64,000 nucleotides of DNA from Burkholderiales bacterium 39-55-53 (GCA_002282445.1 NCJK01000007.1:106332-170331), one strand, 5' to 3'. Positions 36,875 to 45,796 are shown, numbered from the stretch's first letter. Notes: generated by a model not told the origin, from the sequence alone. Numbers and translations are program-made.

Positions 36875-39010
36875 ATGGTTCGTGTGATGACGCATCTTCT
36901 AACAAGCGTGATGGTGTTTCTCTCAGGGTTGTTCCTGATGAGCGCCCATGCCGGCGTGATGACTCGTGAGGCGATGGAGCAGGTGTTCCCAGCGCCTTTG
37001 GTGGTGGGTGAGAAAGACCGCGATTTGCCTGTGTGGCCGATTTTTCGGCAAGAGCTCACGTCCACCACGATTGCTGCCTATGCCTTTGAATCACAAGACT
37101 TCGCCAGCATTCCCGGCTTTTCAGGCACGCCATTTAATTTGCTGATTGCGTTGGACCCCAATGGGCAGTTCATGGATGTGCGTGTGCTGTCACATCATGA
37201 GCCAGTTTTTTTGGAGGGGTTGGGCGAGAAACCGTTGTTTGCATTTGTTGAGCAGTACAAAGACTTGTCTTTGAAGCAGAGCATCAAGATCGGTACTGGT
37301 CAAAGCAAGAGTGGCAAAGAGACGGGGGCCAATGTCTATATTGATGGCGTGACCAAGGCCACAGCCTCTGTGCGCATCCTGAACCAGACGCTGTTGGCGG
37401 CTTCGCTGAAGGTGGCACGTGCCAAGTTGGGTTACAGCGAAGGACGCGACCCAGACCAGATTGCTAAAGTTCGGCCCGATGTGTTTAAGTCCATGGATTG
37501 GGCTGGCTTGCGCAAAGCAGGCTTGATACATCAAGCGACATTCAAGAACCGTGATGTCGAGAAAGCTTTCAAAGACACGGCCGGTGAGGGTGTGGACGAC
37601 CAAGCTTTACAGCAGCCCAACGAGGTGTTTGCCGATGTGTATGTCGCCCACTTAAGCGTGCCAACGGTTGGTAAAAACCTGTTGTCCGCCGACAAATGGG
37701 CTTATTTGCAGCAACGACTTGACCCGGGGGACCATGCCCTGCTGATTCTGGCCAAAGGCAGGTACGCATTGATGGGGGAGGACTTTGTACGCGGCACGGT
37801 CCCTGATCGTGTGTCGCTGAATCAGCAAAAGTTACCCATCGAAATACGCGATCTAGATTTGGACGTGGCTCTGAATTTGCCGCCCGAATTGGCTGATGCG
37901 CAATGGTTGGCGGTGCGCGTGATCGCCCCCGCAGGCCTAGACCCCGCACAGGCGTTGAGCTATGAATTGCATGTCACGCGCAGCAAAGGCATGTTGTTTC
38001 CGGAGTTGGTGACCAAGAGTTTTGCCATCGCGGCTGAGCTGCCACACGACTATGTGGAGATGGCAGAGTCAGATCAAAAGACTTGGCATGGCATTTGGTT
38101 GGATCGTTGGTGGGAGCTGGCCGTGTTGCTCTGTGCCTTGGCCGTGTTGGTGTGGGCGTTGCGTGAACCGCCTTGGCTGGTGAAACATCCGCAGCGCATG
38201 GCTTGGTTTCGGCGTGGTTATTTGTTGTTCACTTTGTGTTTCATCGGCTGGTTTGCGCAGGGACAGTTGTCTATCGTGAACCTGACGGCGGTGGTGCAGG
38301 CTGCTGTGGCGGGGCAGAGCCTTGAGTTTTTCATGTACGACCCCATGACGGTGGTGTTGTGGGTGTTTGTGGCCTTCACCTTTTTTGCGTGGGGTCGTGG
38401 CACTTTTTGCGGATGGCTCTGCCCGTTTGGTGCGTTGCAAGAGTTGATCAGCCAGATCACCCAGCGCTTGGGCTTGGCTTGGCGGCGGGTCCCGCAGCGT
38501 TGGGACACGCAGCTGAAAAAGTTGAAATACGTCGTACTTGCTGGTCTGCTCATGAGTGCTGCCGTGTCAGTGACTTGGACCGACCGACTGGTCGAAATTG
38601 AGCCCTTCAAAACCAGCATCACGCTTAATTTTGTGCGTGCTTGGCCGTTTGTGCTGTGGGCTGTGGCGATGGTGTTTTTAAGCGCATTTGTGTACAAGGG
38701 CTATTGCCGTTATCTGTGTCCCTTGGGGGCAGGTATGGGCGTCTTGGGCAAACTGCGCCGTTGGGATTGGATTACGCGTCGCAGCGAATGTGGACAGCCT
38801 TGTCAGCGCTGCCGCAACGATTGCGCGTATCAGGCCATCGACAAGCAAGGCGCGGTGGATTACGACGAGTGTTTCCAGTGCATGGATTGCGTGGTGATTT
38901 ACGAGAGTGACAGTTTGTGTGTCCCACGTATTCTGGAGGCGCGAGAGCAACGCGCCGTCATTCCAATTCAAGCGGTCGTCGCTGATGCGGCAGACAAGGG
39001 GCAGAAATGA
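36875..39010 (+). CDS. NosR/NirI-like flavinylated membrane protein with 4Fe-4S clusters
   Basis: 711 residues from ATG 36875 (ATG 36887 is an alternative). After a signal/membrane anchor comes a periplasmic FMN-binding domain with the ApbE target site DGVTKATAS, in which Thr163 should carry FMN covalently. A further periplasmic domain ends near residue 400; about five membrane segments carry two CxxxCP motifs (FCGWLCPFGALQE, YCRYLCPLGAG), and the C-terminus holds polyferredoxin motifs CGQPCQRCRNDC and CFQCMDC. The family moves electrons from quinol or cytoplasmic donors to periplasmic acceptors; NosR serves nitrous-oxide reductase. No nos genes are here; the neighbours are apbE and a PQQ alcohol dehydrogenase. 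Confidence 0.9.
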   Translation: MVRVMTHLLTSVMVFLSGLFLMSAHAGVMTREAMEQVFPAPLVVGEKDRDLPVWPIFRQELTSTTIAAYAFESQDFASIPGFSGTPFNLLIALDPNGQFMDVRVLSHHEPVFLEGLGEKPLFAFVEQYKDLSLKQSIKIGTGQSKSGKETGANVYIDGVTKATASVRILNQTLLAASLKVARAKLGYSEGRDPDQIAKVRPDVFKSMDWAGLRKAGLIHQATFKNRDVEKAFKDTAGEGVDDQALQQPNEVFADVYVAHLSVPTVGKNLLSADKWAYLQQRLDPGDHALLILAKGRYALMGEDFVRGTVPDRVSLNQQKLPIEIRDLDLDVALNLPPELADAQWLAVRVIAPAGLDPAQALSYELHVTRSKGMLFPELVTKSFAIAAELPHDYVEMAESDQKTWHGIWLDRWWELAVLLCALAVLVWALREPPWLVKHPQRMAWFRRGYLLFTLCFIGWFAQGQLSIVNLTAVVQAAVAGQSLEFFMYDPMTVVLWVFVAFTFFAWGRGTFCGWLCPFGALQELISQITQRLGLAWRRVPQRWDTQLKKLKYVVLAGLLMSAAVSVTWTDRLVEIEPFKTSITLNFVRAWPFVLWAVAMVFLSAFVYKGYCRYLCPLGAGMGVLGKLRRWDWITRRSECGQPCQRCRNDCAYQAIDKQGAVDYDECFQCMDCVVIYESDSLCVPRILEAREQRAVIPIQAVVADAADKGQK

Positions 39011-40008
39011 AGCGCCGTCAATTCATTCAGTCCAGTCTGGGTAGCGGTTTGCTATTTGCGGCCCATGACGCCGTACAGGGTGCTATGCCTGCCAGCAGCC
39101 TGCATTGGAGGGACACCATATTTGCCGGTTTGGGTACAACCTTGTCGATTCGTGCGGCACATGCTGATGCCCAAGCTTTGGCGCTGGCGCTGCAGCGTGC
39201 TCGGCAGGTGGTTGCGCATGTAGAAGATGAAATGAGTTTGTTCCGCCCCAACAGCAAGCTTAGCCAACTCAATCAAACCGGTGTGTTGCACCGTCCATCG
39301 CCAGCGTTGTTGCACGTGTTGCAACTGAGCCAGCGTGTCGCGCAGCAAAGTCGCGGTGCTTTTGATGTGACCGTGCAGCCGCTGTGGCAGCTCTACGCAC
39401 AGGCAAATCAAGGTGGCCGGTTGCCTCGGCCCGAGGAGGTGGCCAAGGCGCAGAGATCCGTGGGGTGGCAACATCTACAAGTTAACGAGACTCAGGTCAC
39501 TCTGGCCAAGCCCGGGATGGGCGTGTCTTTGAATGGCGTGGCCCAAGGTTATGCCGCAGATTTGGTGCGTGCGAGTTTGAGCCGCGATGGTGTGGCGCAC
39601 GCCTTGATTAACACGGGAGAGTGGTCATCGATTGGATCAGCCGATGGCCAGCGCCCATGGATTTTGGGTGTTTCCGATCCCCGTGCAGCAGACCAATGGC
39701 TGGCGCGGGTGGTCATGAACGGTTTGAGTATTGCCACATCGGCGGATGACCAATGCACTTTCAGTGATGACCGCAAGCACCATCACATTTTCAATCCTCA
39801 CACAGGCTATTCGCCGCTAGACATTGCCAGTGTCACCGTGGCCGCCTCGACCTGTGCGATGGCAGATGCTTTGACCAAGGTGCTATTTGTAGGCGGGTAC
39901 GAGCGTTCGTTACAGATTGCCAAGAGCTGGGGCGTTTCCGCACTGGTTGTTCATAAGAACGGGGAATGGAAGGCATCTCATTCGTTCCCTCGTGTTGCAG
40001 GGTCATGA
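39007..40008 (+). CDS. apbE: FAD:protein FMN transferase (ApbE/NosX-like)
   Basis: Periplasmic enzyme that attaches FMN to a Thr of target proteins; the target is surely the NosR-like protein whose stop it overlaps (ATGA). 333 residues with signal sequence MKRRQFIQSSLGSGLLFAAHDAVQG (twin-arginine-like). Motifs: VEDEMSLFRPNSKLSQLN, GAFDVTVQPLWQLYA, VSLNGVAQGYAADLV. Two departures: the usual Asn-x-Gly-Gly-Asp region reads LINTGEWSSIG, and the usual H-x-x-D-P-x-T-G metal-site motif reads HIFNPHTGYSP, with Asn for Asp. Activity is still likely, since the target site and gene coupling are intact. Confidence 0.9.
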   Translation: MKRRQFIQSSLGSGLLFAAHDAVQGAMPASSLHWRDTIFAGLGTTLSIRAAHADAQALALALQRARQVVAHVEDEMSLFRPNSKLSQLNQTGVLHRPSPALLHVLQLSQRVAQQSRGAFDVTVQPLWQLYAQANQGGRLPRPEEVAKAQRSVGWQHLQVNETQVTLAKPGMGVSLNGVAQGYAADLVRASLSRDGVAHALINTGEWSSIGSADGQRPWILGVSDPRAADQWLARVVMNGLSIATSADDQCTFSDDRKHHHIFNPHTGYSPLDIASVTVAASTCAMADALTKVLFVGGYERSLQIAKSWGVSALVVHKNGEWKASHSFPRVAGS

Positions 40009-40023
40009 TGTGCAACAACGCAC

Positions 40024-40040
40024 TGTTCCAAAAGTGAACA
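40024..40040. promoter_or_regulatory. 17-bp dyad upstream of PQQ dehydrogenase (candidate activator site)
   Basis: TGTTCCAAAAGTGAACA; with two further bases on each side the arms ACTGTTC and GAACAGT are perfect complements. It lies 116 nt upstream of the sigma54 -24 element, a normal enhancer distance. Related 17-mers occur at 43299 and 47933. It could alternatively act as the apbE terminator, but there is no T-run. Confidence 0.5.
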
Positions 40041-40156
40041 GTTGTCACAGTTGCATGTCACATGCTTGGGTTGATATGCCCAGCTTAAGCAAGGGTAATT
40101 ACTGAGATTGGGATGAATTCCCGTGATGAATTTAAGGAGTCTCATTGGTGACGAGT

Positions 40157-40172
40157 TGGCATGTGTATTGCA
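40157..40172 (+). promoter_or_regulatory. Sigma54 promoter of the PQQ alcohol dehydrogenase
   Basis: TGGCATGTGTATTGCA differs from the consensus TGGCACG-N4-TTGCA at one position. It lies 110 nt before the GTG start; transcription should begin near 40184. The 273-nt gap 40009-40281 also holds direct repeats TGTCACA at 40044 and 40056 and the dyad at 40024. Confidence 0.75.
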
Positions 40173-40281
40173 CACACGTTTTGTACGGATATGGGGACAT
40201 GGAAATGACCACTGTTTCCGCAACGATTCAAGTGACGTGCGCGCACGTTGGTTTATTAATTGAAATTACAGGAGAAAAGCT

Positions 40282-42021
40282 GTGAAAAGAAAACTTCTAA
40301 GCGTGCTCGTCATACTCGCCACGGCGGATGCAACGGCCCAAGTTACCGACGCCATGATTGCCAAGGATGCAGCCGATACAGAATCTGTGTTGAGCTGGGG
40401 TATGGGCACACAAGGTCAGCGTTTTTCGCCCTTGAGCACCATCAACACCAAAAACGTCAACAAACTCGTGCCCGTGTGGTCGATGTCCTTTGGTGGCGAG
40501 AAACAGCGCGGCCAAGAATCTCAGCCCTTGGTTCACAAAGGCAAGATGTTTGTCACGGCTTCCTATTCACGCATTTTTGCAGTGGACGTGAAGACTGGTC
40601 AAAAGCTGTGGAAGTATGAACACCGTCTGCCAGAAGGCATCATGCCTTGCTGCGACGTGATTAACCGTGGCGCTGCCCTGTATGACAACTTGGTGATCTT
40701 CGGTACTTTGGATGCGCAGTTGGTCGCCTTGGATCAAAACACCGGCAAAGTGGTGTGGCGTGAAAAAATTGAAGACTACACCGCAGGTTACAGCTACACA
40801 GCTGCACCTTTGATTGCTGAAGGCATGTTGCTCACCGGCGTTTCAGGTGGCGAATTTGGTGTGGTGGGTCGTGTGGATGCGCGCGATCCAAAGACCGGCA
40901 AGTTGCTGTGGACACGTCCTACCGTTGAAGGCCACATGGGCTACAAAGACGGCAAAGAAAACGGCATCAGTGGCACAACCAACGCCACATGGCCGGGTGA
41001 GACATGGAAGACCGGTGGTGCTTCTACTTGGTTGGGCGGCTCATATGATGCCTCCACTGGCTTGGCTTACTTCGGTACAGGCAACCCCGGCCCATGGAAC
41101 AGCCACGTGCGTAAAGGCGACAACTTGTATTCATCGTCCACCGTGGCGATCGATGTCAAGACTGGCAAGATTGCATGGAGCTACCAAAACACGCCCAACG
41201 ACGCTTGGGACTTTGATGGTGTGAACGAGTTCGTGACCTTCGACATGGACGGCAAGCGCGTCGGTGGCAAGGCTGACCGCAACGGCTTCTTCTACGTCAA
41301 CGATGCCAAGACCGGCAAGCTCATCAATGCCTTCCCATTTGTGAAGAAAGTCACATGGGCTTCGAGCATTGACATCAAAACAGGTCGCCCTGTATTTGAT
41401 CCGGCCAACCGTCCTGGCGATCCAACGGCAAGCGCCGATGGCAAGAAGGGTTCATCAGTCTTTGCAGCTCCTGGCTTCTTGGGTGGCAAGAACCAAATGC
41501 CAATGGCCTACAGCCCCAAGACACAAATGTTCTACGTGCCTACCAACGAGTGGGGCATGGACATTTGGAACGAACCCATCAGCTACAAAAAAGGCGCTGC
41601 CTACTTGGGCGCTGGCTTCACTATGAAGCCTTTGTTTGACGATCACATTGGCTCCTTGCGCGCCATCGATCCAAAGACAGGCAAAGTGGCTTGGGAAGTT
41701 AAGAACAACGCACCTTTGTGGGGTGGTGTGCTGACAACCGCTGGCGATTTGGTGTTCTGGGGTACGCCTGAGGGTTACCTCAAAGCAGCAGATGCTAAAA
41801 CAGGCAAAGTGTTGTGGCAGTTCCAAACAGGTTCTGGTGTGGTGGCTCCTCCCATCACTTGGAACGATGGCGCTGACCAATACGTGAGCGTTGTTTCTGG
41901 CTGGGGCGGTGCTGTGCCACTGTGGGGTGGTGAAGTGGCCAAAAAAGTCAACTTCCTCGAACAAGGTGGTTCTGTTTGGACTTTCAAAATCCCATCGTCA
42001 ACCAATGTGGCTTCCAAGTAA
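40282..42021 (+). CDS. PQQ-dependent alcohol dehydrogenase, lanthanide-type (ExaF/PedH/XoxF-like)
   Basis: Periplasmic quinoprotein that oxidises primary alcohols and passes electrons to cytochrome c. 579 residues, GTG start with AGGAG 7 nt upstream, signal peptide ending near TATAQ. The eight-bladed propeller shows its tryptophan-docking repeats ([40 protein letters not shown]). Active-site features: vicinal disulfide Cys123-Cys124 (IMPCCDV), metal ligands Glu191 (SGGEFG) and Asn268 (GTGNPGPWN), catalytic Asp310, and Asp312 in WDFDGVNE. The second Asp is diagnostic of lanthanide rather than calcium enzymes (Ala or Ser there). No heme domain is fused; cytochromes are encoded downstream. XoxF versus ExaF/PedH cannot be decided without a tree. 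Confidence 0.93.
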   Translation: MKRKLLSVLVILATADATAQVTDAMIAKDAADTESVLSWGMGTQGQRFSPLSTINTKNVNKLVPVWSMSFGGEKQRGQESQPLVHKGKMFVTASYSRIFAVDVKTGQKLWKYEHRLPEGIMPCCDVINRGAALYDNLVIFGTLDAQLVALDQNTGKVVWREKIEDYTAGYSYTAAPLIAEGMLLTGVSGGEFGVVGRVDARDPKTGKLLWTRPTVEGHMGYKDGKENGISGTTNATWPGETWKTGGASTWLGGSYDASTGLAYFGTGNPGPWNSHVRKGDNLYSSSTVAIDVKTGKIAWSYQNTPNDAWDFDGVNEFVTFDMDGKRVGGKADRNGFFYVNDAKTGKLINAFPFVKKVTWASSIDIKTGRPVFDPANRPGDPTASADGKKGSSVFAAPGFLGGKNQMPMAYSPKTQMFYVPTNEWGMDIWNEPISYKKGAAYLGAGFTMKPLFDDHIGSLRAIDPKTGKVAWEVKNNAPLWGGVLTTAGDLVFWGTPEGYLKAADAKTGKVLWQFQTGSGVVAPPITWNDGADQYVSVVSGWGGAVPLWGGEVAKKVNFLEQGGSVWTFKIPSSTNVASK

Positions 42022-42052
42022 TGGCTTAACTTTGGTTTAGTCAATCCTTGAA

Positions 42053-42091
42053 GGGGTTTCGGATGGCGCAAGCCCTCTGAAGCCCCTTTTT
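42053..42091 (+). terminator. Terminator/attenuator after the PQQ dehydrogenase
   Basis: GGGGTTTC pairs with GAAGCCCC (8 bp, one G-U), enclosing a small GGC-GCAA-GCC hairpin, followed by TTTTT. It would reduce transcription into the cytochrome gene 18 nt on, giving more dehydrogenase than cytochrome. Confidence 0.75.
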
Positions 42092-42108
42092 AAATCAAGG
42101 CAAACTTT

Positions 42109-42447
42109 ATGAAAAAAATCACATTCTTATTAATGATGTCTGCAGCGCATGTGGCGTTTGCATCCCCCGCGCTCAGCGCAAAAGAAGCAGCGGCAGCTGC
42201 AGAATTGGCCAAAAGCAGCGGTTGTATGAGTTGTCATGCACTCGATGAAAAAATCGTAGGCCCCGCCTATTCCAAAGTGGCCGCCAAGTACAGCGCAGAT
42301 GCTGATGCCGCCGTGTCATTGGCGCAATCCATCCGCAATGGTTCAGCTGGCAAATGGGGTCGTATTCCGATGCCTGCTCATGGAACGATGAATCAAGAAG
42401 ACATCAACTTACTGGCGCGTTGGGTGTTAACGATCAAAGGTAATTGA
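42109..42447 (+). CDS. Small periplasmic cytochrome c (c551/c552-like)
   Basis: 112 residues with signal peptide MKKITFLLMMSAAHVAFASPALS. Class I cytochrome c: heme site CMSCH, then VGPAYSKVAAKYSADADAAVSLAQSIRNGSAGKWG, axial Met in RIPMPAHG, and C-terminal helix NLLARWVLTI. Its position right after the dehydrogenase makes it the likely direct electron acceptor, as XoxG or ExaB are for their enzymes. Its TGA shares one base with the next ATG. Confidence 0.92.
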   Translation: MKKITFLLMMSAAHVAFASPALSAKEAAAAAELAKSSGCMSCHALDEKIVGPAYSKVAAKYSADADAAVSLAQSIRNGSAGKWGRIPMPAHGTMNQEDINLLARWVLTIKGN

Positions 42448-43265
42448 TGAATTTAAAGCGCTTGGTCCAGCGACACCTTGCATGGTTGTTAGGTGTGATC
42501 GTTGCATCAAGTGCTTTTGCGCAAGACAGTGATCGCCAAGACTGGCTGCGCAATCCTGCTATGGGCAACTACAAGGCTTATGCAGAATTCAAAATGACGA
42601 ATTACGCCAAGGCCCGTGAGGTCTGGGAAACCTTGGCTGAAGTTGGCAATGGCGATGCCTTATTTAACTTGGGTGTCATGGCCGAAGATGGCTTGGGTGA
42701 GCCAAGAAACATGGCCAAAGCCGAAGCGCTTTACACCAGTGCAGCCAATGGCAATAACTTCAAGGCGCAATACCGCTTGGGTCTGCTTTACAGCGCCGGT
42801 GGTTTGCTTAATAAAGATGTTCAAAAAGCGCGTGTGTATTTGAGTCAAGCTGCGCGTCATGGTGACAAAGATGCCGTGTCGTTGTTGGCGCAGCTCAGTG
42901 ATGTATCACAACCACCTACGCCACTACAGCAAGCAGATTTACTCAGCGCACAAGGACAGCATATAGATGCGGCCAAGCTCTACAGCGCGCTGGCTGATAC
43001 AGGAGATGCCACAGCACAAACCCGTTTGGCATGGATGTATGAGGCCGGCCGAGGTGTGCCCCAGGACTTGGGTGAGGCTGCGAGACGCTTTGAAATTGCA
43101 GCCAACTCAGGCCATGCAGAAGCGCAGTATGCGCTGGCTGTGATGTTGCGCACAGGCCGTGGACGCGTGCGTGATGATGCACAAAGTTTGATGTGGCTTA
43201 AACGTTCTGCGGAACAAAACTATCCATCTGCAGTTGCCGCGGCACATTCATTGCAAGACCTATGA
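42447..43265 (+). CDS. Periplasmic Sel1-repeat protein
   Basis: 272 residues from ATG 42447 with signal peptide MNLKRLVQRHLAWLLGVIVASSAFAQ. At least five Sel1-like repeats of about 36 residues are seen (ALFNLGVMAEDGLGEPRNMAKAEALYTSAA, AQYRLGLLYSAGGLLNKDVQKARVYLSQAA, AQTRLAWMYEAGRGVPQDLGEAARRFEIAA, AQYALAVMLRTGRGRVRDDAQSLMWLKRSA). These alpha-solenoids bind other proteins; a role as scaffold or maturation helper of the dehydrogenase is an inference from the translationally coupled cytochrome gene. Confidence 0.85.
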   Translation: MNLKRLVQRHLAWLLGVIVASSAFAQDSDRQDWLRNPAMGNYKAYAEFKMTNYAKAREVWETLAEVGNGDALFNLGVMAEDGLGEPRNMAKAEALYTSAANGNNFKAQYRLGLLYSAGGLLNKDVQKARVYLSQAARHGDKDAVSLLAQLSDVSQPPTPLQQADLLSAQGQHIDAAKLYSALADTGDATAQTRLAWMYEAGRGVPQDLGEAARRFEIAANSGHAEAQYALAVMLRTGRGRVRDDAQSLMWLKRSAEQNYPSAVAAAHSLQDL

Positions 43266-43298
43266 AATGAATTTCATATTGTGACAAGTTGGAGCATG

Positions 43299-43315
43299 TG
43301 TGACCTTGCGGAACA
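43299..43315. promoter_or_regulatory. 17-bp dyad-like site upstream of aldehyde dehydrogenase
   Basis: TGTGACCTTGCGGAACA fits the TGT-N2-C-N6-R-AACA pattern of the sites at 40024 and 47933. A second, weaker copy TGTGACAAGTTGGAGCA starts at 43280. Both are upstream of the sigma54 element at 43357. Confidence 0.4.
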
Positions 43316-43356
43316 GTCGAGTGTGGCAAGACGATACGAAATCGCAGATATAGGCC

Positions 43357-43372
43357 TGGTACAGCTATTGCG
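43357..43372 (+). promoter_or_regulatory. Sigma54 promoter of the aldehyde dehydrogenase
   Basis: TGGTACAGCTATTGCG, with GG-N10-GC and a perfect TTGC -12 box, 53 nt before the ATG. Start of transcription expected near 43384. The Sel1 gene ends at 43265, so this is an independent promoter. Confidence 0.7.
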
Positions 43373-43425
43373 AAATCAGAAATACCCGAGTGGGAAATTC
43401 TTGATGTTCAAAAAATGGAGATGAC

Positions 43426-44946
43426 ATGATTTACGCAAACCCAGGCGCTGCTGGCGCAAAAGTGCAATACAAAGCTCACTACGACAACTTCATCGGTGGC
43501 AAATTTGTGGCCCCAGTAGATGGGCAATATTTTGATGTGATCACGCCGATCACGGGTAAGGTCTACACCAAGGCCGCTCGCTCAGGCGCAAAAGACATTG
43601 ACTTGGCTTTGGATGCTGCACACAAAGCAGCTGATGCATGGGGTAAGACATCTCCCACAGAGCGCGCCAACATTTTGTTGAAAATCGCAGACCGCATCGA
43701 AGCCAACCTCGAAATGTTGGCTTACGCTGAAACCGTGGACAACGGCAAAGCCATTCGCGAAACACTCAATGCCGACATTCCATTGACTGTGGACCACTTC
43801 CGTTACTTCGCTGGCTGCGTGCGCGCACAAGAAGGCGCGTTGTCAGATATCGACGAAAACACCGTGGCTTACCACTACCACGAGCCTCTGGGCGTGGTCG
43901 GTCAAATCATTCCTTGGAACTTCCCCATTTTGATGGCCGCATGGAAATTGGCCCCTGCTTTGGGCGCTGGTAATTGCGTGGTGTTGAAGCCCGCGGAGTC
44001 CACACCTATTTCCATCTTGGTGATGGCTGAGCTGATCGCCGACTTGCTGCCACCAGGTGTCTTGAACATCGTGAACGGATATGGTCGTGAAGCCGGCATG
44101 CCATTGGCCACCAGCAAGCGCATCGCCAAGATCGCGTTCACAGGCTCCACCACCACAGGCCGCGTGATTGCACAAGCTGCTGCAAACAATCTGATTCCTG
44201 CCACACTGGAATTGGGCGGCAAGTCGCCCAACATCTTCTTTGCCGACATCATGGACAAGGACGATGGTTTCTTTGACAAAGCCATTGAAGGCTTGGTGCT
44301 ATTTGCATTCAACCAGGGCGAGGTGTGTACATGCCCATCACGCGCCTTGATTCAAGAAAGCATCTATGACAAGTTTATGGAGCGCGTGCTGAAGCGCGTG
44401 GCTGCCATCAAGCACCAAAACCCATTGGATACGGACAGCATGATGGGAGCACAGGCTTCTAAAGAACAGCTGACCAAAATCTTGTCCTATCTCGAATTGG
44501 GCAAAGAAGAAGGGGCGGAAGTATTGGCCGGTGGCGCACAAGCCCATCTGGGTGGTGACCTCGAAGGCGGCTACTACGTGCAGCCCACCATGTTCAAGGG
44601 CCACAACAAAATGCGCATCTTCCAAGAAGAAATCTTCGGCCCCGTGTTGGCTGTGACGACCTTCAAAGACGAAGCCGAAGCCTTGGCTATCGCCAACGAC
44701 ACGCTCTACGGTTTGGGTGCTGGTGTGTGGAGCCGTAACGGCAACGTGGCCTACCGTATGGGTCGCGCCATCAAGGCAGGTCGCGTATGGACCAATTGCT
44801 ACCACGCCTACCCAGCACATGCTGCGTTCGGCGGCTACAAAGAGTCTGGCATTGGCCGTGAAACACACAAAGTCATGCTCGACCACTACCAACAAACCAA
44901 GAACTTGTTGGTCAGCTACAGCGAAAGCAAGTTGGGTTTCTTCTAA
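43426..44946 (+). CDS. NAD-dependent acetaldehyde-type aldehyde dehydrogenase (AcoD/ExaC/PedI-like)
   Basis: Oxidises the aldehyde made by the alcohol dehydrogenase to the acid in the cytoplasm. 506 residues with the ALDH motifs [48 protein letters not shown] (catalytic Glu), the nucleophile Cys in [13 protein letters not shown], and [13 protein letters not shown]. The N-terminus ([31 protein letters not shown]) and tail ([13 protein letters not shown]) are those of the acetaldehyde dehydrogenase group found next to DUF779 genes and an AcoR-type activator, precisely the layout here. Confidence 0.95.
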   Translation: MIYANPGAAGAKVQYKAHYDNFIGGKFVAPVDGQYFDVITPITGKVYTKAARSGAKDIDLALDAAHKAADAWGKTSPTERANILLKIADRIEANLEMLAYAETVDNGKAIRETLNADIPLTVDHFRYFAGCVRAQEGALSDIDENTVAYHYHEPLGVVGQIIPWNFPILMAAWKLAPALGAGNCVVLKPAESTPISILVMAELIADLLPPGVLNIVNGYGREAGMPLATSKRIAKIAFTGSTTTGRVIAQAAANNLIPATLELGGKSPNIFFADIMDKDDGFFDKAIEGLVLFAFNQGEVCTCPSRALIQESIYDKFMERVLKRVAAIKHQNPLDTDSMMGAQASKEQLTKILSYLELGKEEGAEVLAGGAQAHLGGDLEGGYYVQPTMFKGHNKMRIFQEEIFGPVLAVTTFKDEAEALAIANDTLYGLGAGVWSRNGNVAYRMGRAIKAGRVWTNCYHAYPAHAAFGGYKESGIGRETHKVMLDHYQQTKNLLVSYSESKLGFF

Positions 44947-44974
44947 TTTGTAATTCGTAAACGAAACTGAAATA

Positions 44975-45000
44975 GGGGCGAAGCAATTCGCCCCATTTTT
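44975..45000 (+). terminator. Intrinsic terminator between aldehyde dehydrogenase and DUF779
   Basis: 8-bp stem GGGGCGAA/TTCGCCCC closed by a GCAA (GNRA) tetraloop and followed by ATTTTT. With only 18 nt to the DUF779 ATG and no new promoter seen, it probably acts as a partial terminator that lowers DUF779 expression. Confidence 0.85.
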
Positions 45001-45018
45001 AATTACAAGGAGCATGTC

Positions 45019-45396
45019 ATGGTTGAACGTGTCGTCGCTACGCCAGAGGCTTTGGCTCTCATTGAAGAGATGAAGTCTCTACATGGAGAGGTTCTGTTTC
45101 ATCAGTCAGGTGGCTGCTGCGATAACAGTGCTGCTAACTGTTATCTTCCTTCCGATCTCACGATTGGCCCTTATGACGTGAACCTCGGTGACGTAGGTGG
45201 CGTGCCTTTTTACATTGGCAAACTGCAATACGAGTATTGGAAACATACGCAGCTGATATTGGATGTGATTGAAGGAACGGGTGGAACCTTTTCATTAGAA
45301 GGGAACACAGGGAAAGCTTTTCATACGAGATCAAGGCTGTTTACTGATGATGAGTGGGCGCAAATCGAGCATCTTGTGGAGAAAGATCTTTCTTGA
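45019..45396 (+). CDS. DUF779 protein, copy 1
   Basis: 125 residues, good ribosome site AAGGAG. DUF779 proteins are small, of unknown function, and typically adjacent to acetaldehyde/alcohol dehydrogenases. The conserved cysteine cluster GGCCDNSAANCYLP suggests metal or redox binding. The second copy downstream is the same length and about 71% identical by an ungapped count. Read-through from the aldehyde dehydrogenase promoter is the only evident source of transcript. Confidence 0.9.
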   Translation: MVERVVATPEALALIEEMKSLHGEVLFHQSGGCCDNSAANCYLPSDLTIGPYDVNLGDVGGVPFYIGKLQYEYWKHTQLILDVIEGTGGTFSLEGNTGKAFHTRSRLFTDDEWAQIEHLVEKDLS

Positions 45397-45418
45397 TACT
45401 TAATCGAACGGAGCACAT

Positions 45419-45796
45419 ATGGTTGAACGTGTAGTGGCCACAGACGCAACACTGGCTTTGATTGAACAGCTCAAGAATGAACATGGTGACATGTTGTTCC
45501 ATCAGTCGGGTGGGTGTTGCGATGGCAGCGCGCCCAATTGTTTTCTACCCAATGAAATCATGATTGGGGCCCAAGATGTCAAGCTTGGTGAAATCGGTGG
45601 TGTGCCGTTTTACATCAGCAAATCACAATACGACTATTGGAAACATACCCAACTCATCATTGATGTGATCGAGGGGCAAGGGGGTAACTTTTCACTTGAG
45701 AGCGCGACAGGCAAGGGCTTTCTTACCCGATCGCGGCTCTTCACGGATGATGAATGGGCAACTATCGAAAAGGTCGTTGAAGCAGATTTGAATTAA
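45419..45796 (+). CDS. DUF779 protein, copy 2
   Basis: 125 residues, CGGAG 9 nt before the ATG. It keeps the cysteine cluster (GGCCDGSAPNCFLP) and all invariant blocks of copy 1 (LFHQSGGCCD, GGVPFYI, YWKHTQLI, TRSRLFTDDEWA), with changes concentrated in residues 9-24 and 46-57. A tandem duplication retained without decay suggests both are useful, perhaps as a hetero-oligomer or with different partners. Its 3' end overlaps that of the convergent activator gene by 4 nt inside a palindrome. Confidence 0.9.
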   Translation: MVERVVATDATLALIEQLKNEHGDMLFHQSGGCCDGSAPNCFLPNEIMIGAQDVKLGEIGGVPFYISKSQYDYWKHTQLIIDVIEGQGGNFSLESATGKGFLTRSRLFTDDEWATIEKVVEADLN

